Positions 9,901 to 17,953 of a stretch of 64,000 nt of DNA are shown here, piece after piece. The position numbers and the translations under genes were made by a program. Origin of the DNA: Alcaligenaceae bacterium SAGV5 (lineage in GTDB: Bacteria; Pseudomonadota; Gammaproteobacteria; Burkholderiales; Burkholderiaceae_B). The stretch lies in NCBI GenBank assembly GCA_009360345.1, contig SPDP01000003.1, positions 124,001 to 188,000 of the forward strand. Reading direction: 5' to 3'. Positions within the stretch are counted from its first letter, which is position 1, and every line of letters begins with the position of its first letter. The notes below the pieces were generated by a model. It was given only the letters and a program-made list of their open reading frames with translations, did no database searches and had not been told where the DNA came from.

Positions 9901-10441
9901 CGCCCGCGAACTGTCGCGCGAAGACCAATTGCGGATACGCTCCCACACCGACAGCGTGGTGATCAAGGGCACGCATTCGTCGGAACGGCTGCTGGACGAA
10001 GTCAGCCTGTTCCTGCACAGCGTGCGGCTGCGGCCCACGGCGCCCGCCTCGGGCGGCAACGACGACTTGAAGGGACGCAAGGTCCTGATGGTGGACGACG
10101 ACATGCGCAATCTGTTCGCCTTGTCCAAGGCGCTGCGCAGCCGCGGCATGGAAGTCCTGATGGCGCAGGACGGCAGCAAGGCACTGCGCCAACTGGAAGA
10201 GAACCCGGACATCGAACTGGTCCTGATGGACGTCATGATGCCGGTCATGGACGGCTACGAGGCCACGCAGGAGATCCGCAAGAATCCGCGCCACGCACAC
10301 CTGCCCATCATCTCGCTTACCGCCAAGGCCATGCAGGGCGACCGTGAGAAGAGCCTCGCCTCGGGTGCCAACGACTACATGCCGAAACCGGTGGACATTC
10401 CCAAGCTGCTGTCTATGATGCGAGTATGGCTGCACCGTTAG
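6947..10441 (+). CDS. Hybrid sensor histidine kinase with HAMP, GAF and three receiver domains
   Basis: A 1164-residue inner-membrane sensor. Order: first membrane helix around residues 18-40, a periplasmic helical bundle of ~170 residues, second membrane helix (~204-230), HAMP, GAF-like domain (~285-440), a coiled coil rich in E/Q (~445-505), HisKA with phospho-acceptor His523 in SHELRTP, HATPase (N box QIVTNLLGNAFKFT, G boxes DTGIGIP and GGTGLGLAIS), then three receivers. The receivers each retain acidic pairs and phospho-Asp motifs (VILDLMLPDIDGW, VVLDLGLPGISGF, VLMDVMMPVMDGY). ATG 6947 is favoured over TTG 6920. It is followed after 21 bp by cheR, so they form an operon. The input signal is unknown. 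Similar kinase-CheR-CheB-receiver clusters occur in other proteobacteria. Confidence 0.9.
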   Translation: MSSKKTSENSWLGNIPLTGKVSLLVGSLLTLFIVSSIGTSLVLEQEKQNRAAFRDTVNLLREVEQTNRVLYQRQSELRQLLLSPGEPDTTTLDSANTAISQHLEHLGQQVRDDAAQSTRLDGIRSLDTAWRNTVETLVLAELRRLAKAAPAEATAQRERLLPQFTARAPVATPAIVAGLDNFGAYARQQLEEREQALQQSESQREWLLWGTLLLAALCGVAALRLSATLVTHPLRLMSGLMERLARHDHAIETPQLDRRDEIGTISRALAEFKQMAIDISDQNWVSHCVGAITDRLQRASSHAEFAQALLSQLGPELGAGVALFHLRADDDLLHPVGHYGYQPDPAAPVQPFKMGESLVGQCAVEARTIELGPLPGHYLRMRSGLGEAVPPRLMLIPVLSMERVLAVIELGLTGPLDARRHRLLEALLPVVALSLENITRAVHTRELLEHTQSQAAELRTSEEELRTQQEELQASNEELRQQSEILNQQKTLLETLQRETADKAEALARASQYKSDFLANMSHELRTPLNSLLILSNDLAENREGNLSDDQVESARIIHEGGTNLLRLINDILDLSKIEAGKMELALEQVDLRGFAARLKRQFDHVARGKSLRFAVEIGDTLPPAVRADGGKLEQIVTNLLGNAFKFTQSGEVRLVLRRPTADLPGFPAAGSVAIEVRDTGIGIPPEKFAQVFGAFEQLDAGTSRQFGGTGLGLAISRQLARLHHGDIQLRSEPGQGSVFTLLLPQVQPGTAESPPPDETAPIASGTTTILPDAPPADPASPRDTTILVIEDDPAFARVLADMIRRKGCTALVAHSGEAGILLARQHHPTGVILDLMLPDIDGWTVLERLKAEPGLRHVPVHIVSALDEPARTRDSGAAGYLTKPVSADALNGAIDRLMLPTEGQARRLLIVDDDPASRASVRTLLSSQPVDISEAGSAEEALSILRGETFDCVVLDLGLPGISGFDFLERLAAVEPRPPVVVYSARELSREDQLRIRSHTDSVVIKGTHSSERLLDEVSLFLHSVRLRPTAPASGGNDDLKGRKVLMVDDDMRNLFALSKALRSRGMEVLMAQDGSKALRQLEENPDIELVLMDVMMPVMDGYEATQEIRKNPRHAHLPIISLTAKAMQGDREKSLASGANDYMPKPVDIPKLLSMMRVWLHR

Positions 10442-10462
10442 GACCGGCCTGTCTGGAATGCC

Positions 10463-11290
10463 ATGGAACCCGACCTGGACGAAATCGAGCTGGACCTGTT
10501 CGTCGAAGCCCTGCGGCGACGCCATGGCTATGACCTGAGCCAGTACGCGCGCGCCTCGCTCAAGCGGCGCGTGCAGGGACTGGTCCGGCAGCACGGCCTC
10601 GCGCACATCGGCGAACTCACCTCGCGCACGCTGCGCGATGCATCCTTCCTGCCCCAGGTGATCGAAGGGCTGTCGGTGCCGGTCTCCGAGATGTTCCGCG
10701 ACCCGTTTGTTTTCGCGGCGCTGCGCACCAAGGTGTTCCCGACGCTGGCCTCGTATCCGAGCATCAACATCTGGCAGGCGGGCTGCGCCCACGGCGAGGA
10801 AGTCTATTCGCTCGCGATCCTGCTCGAAGAAGCCGGACTCTACGATCGCAGCCAGATCTACGCCACCGATTTTTCCGATGCCGCGCTGGCGCGCGCCCGG
10901 GAGGGCATTTTCCCCGCGCGCGAGGCGCGCGCGGCCTCGCAGCGCTACCAGCAGGCGGGCGGCACCCGCACCCTGGCCGACTATTACCACGCCCGCTACG
11001 ACCTGGTGAAACTGGACGAATCGCTGTGCCGCAACGTGGTCTTCGCCAACCACAACCTGGCCACGGACGGCGTATTCTGCGAAGCGCATCTGATCCTGTG
11101 CCGCAACGTGCTGATCTACTTCAACAACGCCTTGCAGGATCGCACCTTGTTGCTGTTCGCCGACAGCCTCGTGCGCGGCGGCTTCCTATGCCTGGGCACC
11201 AAGGAAAACCTGGCGTTGGCATCCGCGGCCAGCAGCTTCGCCGCGGTGGACGGCCCGGCGCGCTTGTTCCGGTCGGTACGGGCGACCTGA
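10463..11290 (+). CDS. cheR: CheR-type protein-glutamate methyltransferase
   Basis: A 275-residue SAM-dependent methyltransferase. The N-terminal all-alpha CheR domain (LKRRVQGLVRQHGLAHIGEL) is followed by the Rossmann domain with SAM motif IWQAGCAHGEEVYSLAILL and the family signature ILCRNVLIYFN near residue 218. Classical CheR methylates chemoreceptors, but no chemoreceptor gene is nearby. Its substrate may be the neighbouring hybrid kinase, whose N-terminal half has a helical-bundle and HAMP layout; that is inference. cheB follows after 12 bp. The pentapeptide-binding beta subdomain cannot be judged by eye. Confidence 0.9.
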   Translation: MEPDLDEIELDLFVEALRRRHGYDLSQYARASLKRRVQGLVRQHGLAHIGELTSRTLRDASFLPQVIEGLSVPVSEMFRDPFVFAALRTKVFPTLASYPSINIWQAGCAHGEEVYSLAILLEEAGLYDRSQIYATDFSDAALARAREGIFPAREARAASQRYQQAGGTRTLADYYHARYDLVKLDESLCRNVVFANHNLATDGVFCEAHLILCRNVLIYFNNALQDRTLLLFADSLVRGGFLCLGTKENLALASAASSFAAVDGPARLFRSVRAT

Positions 11291-11302
11291 AGGAGGGATG
11301 CG

Positions 11303-11863
11303 ATGGAACTGGTGGCCATCGGCTGTTCCACCGGCGGGCTGCGAGCCCTGCAAGTCCTGCTGCGCGACCTGGCCCTCTGCCCCCGGACGGCGTTCGTCGT
11401 CGTCATCCACACGGCGTCGGCCGATGCCGACTCGCTTTGCCAGTTGCTCGGGCGCGACGCCGCCATGCCCGTGCAGGAAGCCCAGGAGCGCTCGCCGGTG
11501 CTGCCCGGCGTGCTGTACGTCGCGCCGCCGGGCTATCATCTGCTCATCGGGCGCGACCAATATTTCTATCTGAATGTCGACCCCAAGGTCTGCTTCGTGC
11601 GGCCCAGCATCGACGTGCTGTTCGAATCCGCTGCCGACGCCTACCGCCAACGCATGGCCGGCGTGGTCTTGACCGGCGCCAACGATGATGGTGCCCGCGG
11701 ACTCCGCTGCCTGCGGCAACTGGGGGGCACCGCGCTGGTGCAGGCCCCGGAAGACGCGGAAGCCTCCAGCATGCCAGAAGCGGCGCTTTCCCTGGCGGGC
11801 GCCGACCATTGTCTCGCGCTCGCCGACATCGCGAGTGTACTCAACCGGATGTGCCTACCTTGA
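11303..11863 (+). CDS. cheB: CheB-type methylesterase, catalytic domain only
   Basis: A 186-residue protein that is only the CheB esterase domain. The catalytic triad is visible: Ser9 in GCSTGG, His36 in VVIHTAS and Asp128 in TGANDDGA. The usual N-terminal receiver domain is absent, so activity cannot be switched by its own phosphorylation as in chemotaxis CheB; control may come from the receivers of the upstream kinase or from the downstream REC-GGDEF protein. It overlaps that next gene by 13 bp, showing translational coupling. It would remove methyl groups placed by the upstream CheR. Confidence 0.88.
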   Translation: MELVAIGCSTGGLRALQVLLRDLALCPRTAFVVVIHTASADADSLCQLLGRDAAMPVQEAQERSPVLPGVLYVAPPGYHLLIGRDQYFYLNVDPKVCFVRPSIDVLFESAADAYRQRMAGVVLTGANDDGARGLRCLRQLGGTALVQAPEDAEASSMPEAALSLAGADHCLALADIASVLNRMCLP

Positions 11864-12870
11864 AGACCGACCTGCCCACTCCCAAGATCCTGATCGTGGA
11901 CGACACACAGGCCAACCTGTTCGCCATGCGCAAGCTGCTGGCGCAGATAGACGCCGAGCTGATCACCGTCACCTCGGGCAACGAAGCCCTGGCGCTGTGC
12001 CTGGACCAGCGCTTCGCGCTGATCCTGCTCGACGTCAACATGCCGGAGATGGACGGCTATGAAGTCGCCGCCCTGCTGGCCAACGAACCGCTCAATCGCG
12101 ACACGCCCGTCATCTTCGTCACCGCCGCCTATGCCGACGACCTGAACCAGTTGAAGGGCTACCGCAGCGGCGCGGTCGACTACATCGCCAAGCCGGTCAA
12201 CGACTCCATACTGCTGTCCAAGGTCAAGGTCTTCCTGGAACTGGAAACCGGCCGCCAGCAACTGGCCCAGGCGCTGGCCGAACTGGGACAGCGCAACCAG
12301 CAGTTGCAGGTGGAAATCACCGAACGGCGGCGCATCGAGGAACAGATGCGGCACCAGGCCACGCACGACCAATTGACGGGCCTGCCGAACCGGGCCCTGT
12401 TCACCGAGACCCTGGACCGCTTCCTGAGCCGCGCGCAGCGGCACGATGAACTGTTCGCCCTGCTGTACGTGGACATCGACGGCTTCAAGCAGGTCAACGA
12501 CGGCCACGGCCACCAGGCCGGCGACATGCTGCTGCAGGCTTTTTCACAGCGCCTGCGGTCCGCGCTGCGCGCCGAGGACGTCGTGGCGCGCCTGGGAGGC
12601 GACGAGTTCGGCGTCCTGCTTTGCAAGGCCGCGGACGCCGCAGCGATCCAGCAGAAATGCGTCGACCTGTGCGAGATTCTGCGCGCCCCCTACCGGCTGA
12701 CCAGCAACGGCGCGGCATTCACGGCCCATGTCGGCGCCAGTATCGGCGCCGCGATCGCCATGCATCACGGTACCAGCCGCGACAGCCTGGTGCAGGCGGC
12801 CGACAACGCCATGTACGAAGCCAAGCGCAGCGGCAAGAACCAGTCGAGACTGGCCGCCTCGCAACTATGA
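11851..12870 (+). CDS. Response regulator diguanylate cyclase (REC-GGDEF)
   Basis: A 339-residue two-domain protein. The N-terminal receiver has KILIVDDTQANLFA, phospho-Asp in LILLDVNMPEMDGYE and the conserved Lys in YIAKPVND. A short coiled linker leads to the GGDEF domain with intact active site ARLGGDEFG. The inhibitory-site motif RxxD (RAED) is placed five residues before GGDEF, so product inhibition by c-di-GMP is expected. The start is probably the GTG at 11851, with TTG at 11860 as an alternative; both overlap cheB. Phosphorylation by the hybrid kinase three genes upstream would make c-di-GMP the output of the cluster; this is inference from operon structure. Confidence 0.87.
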   Translation: MPTLKTDLPTPKILIVDDTQANLFAMRKLLAQIDAELITVTSGNEALALCLDQRFALILLDVNMPEMDGYEVAALLANEPLNRDTPVIFVTAAYADDLNQLKGYRSGAVDYIAKPVNDSILLSKVKVFLELETGRQQLAQALAELGQRNQQLQVEITERRRIEEQMRHQATHDQLTGLPNRALFTETLDRFLSRAQRHDELFALLYVDIDGFKQVNDGHGHQAGDMLLQAFSQRLRSALRAEDVVARLGGDEFGVLLCKAADAAAIQQKCVDLCEILRAPYRLTSNGAAFTAHVGASIGAAIAMHHGTSRDSLVQAADNAMYEAKRSGKNQSRLAASQL

Positions 12871-12876
12871 CTGCTT

Positions 12877-14181
12877 CTACAGGGTGACCGCGACGCCTTG
12901 CCGGGCGCCGGCAAGGCGCAGGAAAGCGGTGACGGCGTCGCTGTCCATCGGCGGCGAACACAGGAAGCCCTGCCAGGCATCGCAGCCCAGTTGCCTGAGC
13001 GCCTCGAGTTGCTGCGGCGTCTCGACGCCCTCGGCGATCGTCTGGATGTCGACCGAGCGGCAGAACTGGATGACGGTGCGCAGCATTTCCTTGTCGTAGG
13101 TGTTGTCGAGCATCCCGGCCACGAACTGCCGGTCCAGCTTGACGGCCGCGAACTGGGCCGAACGCAGCCGCAGGAAGTTCGAATACCCGCTGCCGAAATC
13201 ATCCAGGCTGAAACCCACGCCCGCCTCGCCCAGCCGCCGGGTGATGGTGCCGGCTTCTTCCGGATCGGGGATCTCGGCCGACTCGGTCAGCTCGATTTCC
13301 AGCCGGCCCGGTTCGACCCCATACTCCTCCAGGATCTTGCCCACGCTTTCGGCCAGGTCCCCCTGCAACTGGGCGGCGCTGAGATTGACCGCCACCTGGG
13401 CACAGGACACGCCTTCGTCGCGCCACTGGGCGAGCTGCTGGCATGCGCGGCGGAGCACCCACATGCCCAGCGCGCTGCTGAGCCCGGCCGCCTCGACCTC
13501 GGGCACGAAATCGTTGGGCATGACCAGTGTTCCCTTGCGATGCCAGCGCACCAGCGCCTCGAGGCCCCGCACCCGGCCGCTCCGCATTTCGAGCTGCGGT
13601 TGGTAGAACAATTCGAACTCGTCGCGATCCAGGCCCTGCAAGACCTCGGTGACGAGTGAGTCCTCGCGTGACATCAGCCGGCCGTCGAGGTCCTCGGGCC
13701 CATCGTTCCAGCACACCCAGCGCGCGCGGGTGCGCAACGCATAGCGGGCCGCCTGCTGGGCGCGCAGCAGCACGTTGGAGGGTTGGGGCAGGCTGCTGGG
13801 CAGCATGACGATACCGAAGGCGGCCAGGGAAGAACCCTGGCTGGCGCCCAGGATCTGCAACAACGAGGACCGCTGGAACAACCGCTGGGCGGCACCTATC
13901 GCGCCTGACTTGTCGTTGACATCGCGCAACACAATGATCAAGCTGGCATCATCCAGCATGCAAAGCAGGTCGTCCTGCCGGATGAAACGGCGGATCTTCT
14001 CCAGGATCTCGTCCCGCTGGCTGGGAGCGGCATCGGAGGGCAGGGCGAGGGCCATGACGGCGGCGCGCCGGCGCTCGCCTATCAGCACGCCCAGCTCACG
14101 CAACAGCATGGCCCGCTCGCTGACATTGGCGAACTGTCGAACGGCCTCGGCGGGCTTGGACCTTCTAGACATCGGCGACAT
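12877..14181 (-). CDS. EAL-domain c-di-GMP phosphodiesterase with degenerate GGDEF-like domain
   Basis: A 434-residue protein convergent with the diguanylate cyclase gene, only 6 bp apart at their ends. The N-terminal ~170 residues look like a GGDEF-type fold without a GGDEF motif. The C-terminal EAL domain keeps its metal and catalytic motifs: LEALVRW, AVNLSAAQL, IELTES, SLDDFGSGYS, KLDRQF and IAEGVET, so it should hydrolyse c-di-GMP to pGpG. ATG codons at 14181 and 14172 are both possible and neither has a strong ribosome binding site. It would oppose the neighbouring cyclase. No membrane segment is seen, so it is cytoplasmic. Confidence 0.88.
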   Translation of the reverse strand: MSPMSRRSKPAEAVRQFANVSERAMLLRELGVLIGERRRAAVMALALPSDAAPSQRDEILEKIRRFIRQDDLLCMLDDASLIIVLRDVNDKSGAIGAAQRLFQRSSLLQILGASQGSSLAAFGIVMLPSSLPQPSNVLLRAQQAARYALRTRARWVCWNDGPEDLDGRLMSREDSLVTEVLQGLDRDEFELFYQPQLEMRSGRVRGLEALVRWHRKGTLVMPNDFVPEVEAAGLSSALGMWVLRRACQQLAQWRDEGVSCAQVAVNLSAAQLQGDLAESVGKILEEYGVEPGRLEIELTESAEIPDPEEAGTITRRLGEAGVGFSLDDFGSGYSNFLRLRSAQFAAVKLDRQFVAGMLDNTYDKEMLRTVIQFCRSVDIQTIAEGVETPQQLEALRQLGCDAWQGFLCSPPMDSDAVTAFLRLAGARQGVAVTL

Positions 14182-14664
14182 GGAAAAATCGAACAACCAT
14201 CAAGCTTCTTTTAATCGATATACCGCTAGCCCGTCATCGGCGCCGGGCACACGGAGCCGTGGTACATGATCATCGCACAGAGGCGATCATCGCAAAAGCG
14301 AAACCGGCCGCCCGTGTGCAGGACAGCCAGCTCCAGAGACGCGGCGCTGCCTGGAAGTCAGTAAATGCCAACATCGAACTTCCTTTCATCTTGGGACATA
14401 ATGCGAGACGCATAGGCGGCACGAACCGGCGCGCGTCGTTACAATGTTAACAACTGTTGCCTTCGATACGGCCCAGGTCCGGAAATACCCTATGCTTCCC
14501 ACCGGGGAAAACCATCGTGGATCCAGCGGGGCGAGCGCCTGGGCACCGGCAGGAACCGGCTCGCCGAGCAGGCCTTGCAGCCAGATCCCGTCGGTGGTGT
14601 CGAATTCCGGCCGGGCAGGTAACATCCCTCCCACGCCCACGTGAAACGGATCAACGGGAAGCAC
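14182..14664. other. 483-bp intergenic region upstream of bcsP, no convincing gene
   Basis: This divergent region holds the promoters of the EAL gene and of bcsP. Visible elements are a direct repeat of GATCATCGCA (about 14265-14295), an A+T-rich stretch around 14435-14455 containing GTTAACAAC, and further on a G+C-rich segment with several small inverted repeats up to the bcsP start. Short open frames here have no start with a ribosome binding site. A structured leader for bcsP is possible but I recognise no known riboswitch. Confidence 0.4.
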
Positions 14665-15300
14665 ATGAAAGAATCCGACGACATCGCCAACCTGTTCCGA
14701 CACTTCGGCGGCCAGCCTGGCCAATACCAGGAAATCAGTCGCGCCAACGAAGCCCGCCAATCGCGCGAACGCTGGCCGCTGCTGGCCTCGATCGAGGCGG
14801 ACCAGGCCGCGCAACGCCCGCCCGTGGACGTGGCCATCCACCAGGATGCGCCCCAGGCGCAGGCACCCCAGCCGGCCATCCCGCCCGTTGCGGTCCAGCC
14901 CGTGGCCCCGCCGCCCGATCCCGAACCGGCCCCGCAGCCGGCCGCGCCGCACGCCGGCCGGATCGAGCCCCACCTGTCCCCCGACCTGGCTTCGCCTCCG
15001 CCTTCCGGGCAGGCAGCCGAAAAACCACGGGCAGCCGCAATCGTTCCTCCCCGGCCCGGAGGACTGCGCGACAGGATGCGTCCTCTCGCAGCCCTTGCCG
15101 CCCTGGCTCCCGAACCGGCGGCCGGGCCCGAGGCCCCCGCCCCCCGGGCGGAGCCTGAACCGGTCGCGGCCCCCAAGAAATCTGAACCTGAACCTGAACC
15201 GCAATTGCACGCCCTCTTCACCCGCCTGGCCCGCCCCGCGGCAAAGTCCACGGCCGACAAGGGGAACGCCTCTCTCCTCGAGCGATTGAACCGACTGTGA
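14665..15300 (+). CDS. BcsP/BcsR-like cellulose biosynthesis protein
   Basis: A 211-residue protein whose first ~25 residues (DDIANLFRHFGGQPGQYQEI) match the short BcsR/YhjR family, which acts with BcsQ in assembling the cellulose synthase complex. The rest is a low-complexity Pro/Ala/Glu linker of ~150 residues ending in a basic/leucine-rich tail ([17 protein letters not shown]), as in the longer BcsP proteins of betaproteobacteria. The ATG at 14665 has GGGAAG upstream. The stop overlaps the bcsQ start (GTGA), so the pair is translationally coupled. No other bcs gene is in the window. Confidence 0.72.
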   Translation: MKESDDIANLFRHFGGQPGQYQEISRANEARQSRERWPLLASIEADQAAQRPPVDVAIHQDAPQAQAPQPAIPPVAVQPVAPPPDPEPAPQPAAPHAGRIEPHLSPDLASPPPSGQAAEKPRAAAIVPPRPGGLRDRMRPLAALAALAPEPAAGPEAPAPRAEPEPVAAPKKSEPEPEPQLHALFTRLARPAAKSTADKGNASLLERLNRL

Positions 15301-16070
15301 AGATCATCGCTGTTGTCTCCGCCAAGGGCGGCGTCGGCAAGACCACTGCAACCGCCAATCTCTGCGCGGCCTTCAAGCAAAGCGGCCGCAACGTGCTCGC
15401 CGTCGACCTGGACCCCCAGAACGCCCTGCACCTGCATTTCGGCGGCGATCCCCAACGCATCGCGGGCACGTCCCGGGCCACGCTGACCGGGCAGGACTGG
15501 CGCGAGATCAGCGTCTCCAGCCCGTCCGGGATCGTCGTCATGCCCTACGGGGCGGTCAACGAACACGACCGGCAGTCCTTCGAACGCCACCTGGATGCGC
15601 ACCCCGACTGGCTGCACCGCAACCTGCGCGCCCTGGACCTGGGTACCGAGGACCTGGTCGTGCTGGACACGCCTCCCGGCCCCTCGATCTACATGCGCGC
15701 CGCGCTGACGGCGGCGCGCCTGACGGTCATCGTGACGCTGCCCGACGCGGCGTCCTACGCCACGCTTCCGATGATGGAAGGCCTGGTCCAGACCTACTGC
15801 GCCATGCGGCCCGATTTCCTCGGCCACGTCTTCGTGGTGAACCAGGTGGACAACTCACGGTTGCTCGCGCGCGACGTACTGCAGGTCATGCGCGCCAACT
15901 TCGGCGAGCGCGTGGTCGGTGTCGTCCATCAGGACCAATCGGTCAGCGAGGCCCTGGCCTTCAACCAGAGCGTGCTCGACTACGACCCGCGGTGCCAGGC
16001 CACCCTGGACTACCAGGCATGCGCCCGCAACATCGAAGCCATGCTGCCCGCCTTCGCACCGTCGCCTTGA
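15297..16070 (+). CDS. bcsQ: BcsQ, ParA/MinD-family ATPase for cellulose synthase localisation
   Basis: A 257-residue P-loop ATPase. The deviant Walker A motif [10 protein letters not shown] is at residues 8-17, [13 protein letters not shown] follows as switch region and [13 protein letters not shown] is the Walker B region. The [11 protein letters not shown] motif is typical of BcsQ/YhjQ, which marks the pole for cellulose secretion. The GTG start overlaps the bcsP stop by four bases. bcsA, bcsB, bcsZ and bcsC, which normally follow, are absent; moaA begins 100 bp downstream. A different ParA-type role cannot be excluded, but the pairing with a BcsR-like protein supports the call. Confidence 0.82.
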   Translation: MKIIAVVSAKGGVGKTTATANLCAAFKQSGRNVLAVDLDPQNALHLHFGGDPQRIAGTSRATLTGQDWREISVSSPSGIVVMPYGAVNEHDRQSFERHLDAHPDWLHRNLRALDLGTEDLVVLDTPPGPSIYMRAALTAARLTVIVTLPDAASYATLPMMEGLVQTYCAMRPDFLGHVFVVNQVDNSRLLARDVLQVMRANFGERVVGVVHQDQSVSEALAFNQSVLDYDPRCQATLDYQACARNIEAMLPAFAPSP

Positions 16071-16170
16071 CCACACGGCCCGGACGACGCAGGCGGCCGG
16101 ACCCGTGCCATGGGGTAGTATTACCAATACATGGCGGGCCGGTCCCGCCCCTGTTGCCCCCTTTCGTACC

Positions 16171-17274
16171 GTGACCGCAAAAACCATCCTGCTGACCGAT
16201 TACCGTGCGCGCCGCCCCGTCCCCGTCGCCGCCAGTGACCTGATCGTGCCCTCCGGCCAATTGGCCGATACGCGCGGCAGGCCGTTGCACGACCTGCGCA
16301 TCTCCGTCACCGACCGCTGCAACTTTCGCTGCGTGTACTGCATGCCCAAGGAAGTCTTCGGCAAGGACTATCCCTACCTGCCCCACGACGCCTTGCTCAG
16401 TTTCGAGGAAATCGAGCGGCTCGCGCGCCTGTTCGTGGCCCATGGCGTCGAGAAGATCCGGCTCACCGGCGGCGAACCCCTGCTGCGCAAGAACATCGAG
16501 ACCCTGGTTGCCCGGCTTGCCGGACTGCGCACGCCATCCGGCAAGCCGCTGGACCTGACCCTGACCACCAACGGGTCCCTGCTTGCGCGCAAGGCGCGCG
16601 CCCTGGCCGATGCCGGCCTGAACCGCGTTACCGTCAGCCTGGATGCGCTGGACGACGAGGTCTTCCGCCGCATGAACGACGTCGACTTCGCCGTCGCCGA
16701 CGTGCTGCGGGGCCTCGACGCGGCGGCCGAGGCGGGCCTGGGCCCGATCAAGGTCAACATGGTGGTCAAGAAAGGCCTGAACGACAGCCAGATCGAAGCC
16801 ATGGCCGGGCACTTCCGCCACACCGGCCATATCCTGCGCTTCATCGAATACATGGACGTGGGCGCTTCCAACGGCTGGAAGATGGACGAGGTCGTGCCGT
16901 CGGCCGACATCCTGCGCCGCCTGGACGCCCGCTGGCCGCTCGAAACCCTGGAGCCGCACTACGTCGGCGAAGTCGCCCAGCGCTGGCGCTACCGCGACGG
17001 CGGCGGCGAGGTCGGCGTCATTTCCAGTGTCACCCAGGCCTTCTGTTCATCCTGTACGCGCGCCCGCCTGTCCACCGAAGGCCAGATCTACCTGTGCCTC
17101 TTCGCCGACCAGGGCTACGACCTGCGCGCCCTGCTGCGCAGCGGCGCCAGCGACGACCAACTGGCCACCGCCATCGCCCGCATCTGGCAGGCCCGTACCG
17201 ACAACTACTCTGAACGCCGCTCCGCCGACACCCCCCGCTCCGGCCGCATAGAAATGAGCTACATCGGGGGGTGA
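16171..17274 (+). CDS. moaA: MoaA, GTP 3',8-cyclase (molybdenum cofactor biosynthesis)
   Basis: A 367-residue radical SAM enzyme that starts molybdopterin synthesis by converting GTP to 3',8-cyclo-7,8-dihydro-GTP. The N-terminal cluster motif is CNFRCVYC, the GGEPLL motif ([16 protein letters not shown]) follows, and the C-terminal second cluster has CSSCTRAR with a later Cys in YLCLF. The start is taken as GTG 16171 ([13 protein letters not shown]); the frame extends upstream without support. No moaC, moaE, mobA or moeA lies in the window. Its 3' end abuts a palindromic repeat. Confidence 0.93.
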   Translation: MTAKTILLTDYRARRPVPVAASDLIVPSGQLADTRGRPLHDLRISVTDRCNFRCVYCMPKEVFGKDYPYLPHDALLSFEEIERLARLFVAHGVEKIRLTGGEPLLRKNIETLVARLAGLRTPSGKPLDLTLTTNGSLLARKARALADAGLNRVTVSLDALDDEVFRRMNDVDFAVADVLRGLDAAAEAGLGPIKVNMVVKKGLNDSQIEAMAGHFRHTGHILRFIEYMDVGASNGWKMDEVVPSADILRRLDARWPLETLEPHYVGEVAQRWRYRDGGGEVGVISSVTQAFCSSCTRARLSTEGQIYLCLFADQGYDLRALLRSGASDDQLATAIARIWQARTDNYSERRSADTPRSGRIEMSYIGG

Positions 17275-17280
17275 TGGAAT

Positions 17281-17397
17281 CCCCCTGGTGCCCGGGCGGG
17301 CGCCCCCCATGGGGCGCGGCCGTGGGCCGCGTGGGGCGTGGCTTCCCTTCCGATCCGCCCGTGCCGCCCCTGGGCCGCGCGCGAAGCGCGCAGGGGG
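17281..17397. repeat. G+C-rich palindromic intergenic repeat, copy E
   Basis: It lies between the converging moaA and pagL genes, starting 6 bp after the moaA stop and ending 1 bp before the pagL stop. It begins CCCCCTGG and ends with GCGCGCGAAGCGCGCAGGGGG, the same end as copy B at 30.7 kb. The interior differs from the other copies. It probably acts as a bidirectional terminator. Confidence 0.6.
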
Positions 17398-17398
17398 A

Positions 17399-17935
17399 TC
17401 AAAAGCTCATGGCGAAGTTGAGCTGGACCTGGTTCAGGCCCTGGTTGGGTTTCTTCATGCCGGCATTGGAGAAGTGCGACACGCGCAGGCCCAGGCGCAT
17501 GTTGTCGGCCAGCTTGAAACCGGCGCCGATGTGGTCGCCGAACAGGAAGGTGGAACTGACGTTCTTGTCGTGGAATCTGGTCTCGCTGACGGCCGTGGCG
17601 CCCACGCCGCCTTCGATGTAGAAGCGCTCGGTGGGCCACCAGCGCAACATGGGCGTGGCGTTGAGCTGCCACATGTGGCGGGCGAAGCCCCGCAGCGAGC
17701 TCGAAGTCCACCAATACGAGGCGCCCAGTTCACCCACCAGTTCCAGGCGGGTCGAGCCGAGCTTCGTATGCCAGAGCGGCGAGGTTTCGTAATTGAGCGT
17801 GACGCTCCGGTTGCCGCCGCCCGTCCCGTACTGGGCACTCCAGCCGCCGTTGGCGAAACCGCCGCCGGGGTCGGCCCCATGGGCCGAGAAGGACACAAGG
17901 GCGAGAAACGCGGCGATTAGGGCGGTCCTGTTCAT
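17399..17935 (-). CDS. pagL: PagL, outer-membrane lipid A 3-O-deacylase
   Basis: A 178-residue outer-membrane beta-barrel protein with a signal peptide (residues 1-20, ...SFSAHG|AD). The catalytic His154 and Ser156 are in RVSHFSNAG, the PagL signature, and the last residue is Phe, as usual for outer-membrane proteins. It removes the 3-O-linked acyl chain from lipid A and lowers its inflammatory potency; PagL is known in Bordetella. A strong GGAGGG site precedes the ATG. It begins 18 bp after the accD stop on the same strand, so it may be transcribed with trpBA-accD. Confidence 0.9.
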   Translation of the reverse strand: MNRTALIAAFLALVSFSAHGADPGGGFANGGWSAQYGTGGGNRSVTLNYETSPLWHTKLGSTRLELVGELGASYWWTSSSLRGFARHMWQLNATPMLRWWPTERFYIEGGVGATAVSETRFHDKNVSSTFLFGDHIGAGFKLADNMRLGLRVSHFSNAGMKKPNQGLNQVQLNFAMSF

Positions 17936-17953
17936 CTGGTTCCCTCCCCGCTC

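Noticed and set aside
8519-11089. Very long open frame on the minus strand across the kinase and cheR genes
   Set aside because: It is antisense to the hybrid kinase and CheR, His/Gly/Arg-rich as expected for a G+C-rich shadow, and has no motif or ribosome binding site.
14444-14644. A 66-codon open frame before bcsP
   Set aside because: No ribosome binding site and low-complexity composition; more likely part of a leader or promoter region.
14490-16959. Minus-strand open frames across bcsP, bcsQ and moaA
   Set aside because: They are antisense to well-supported genes, with His/Gly/Gln-rich shadow composition.
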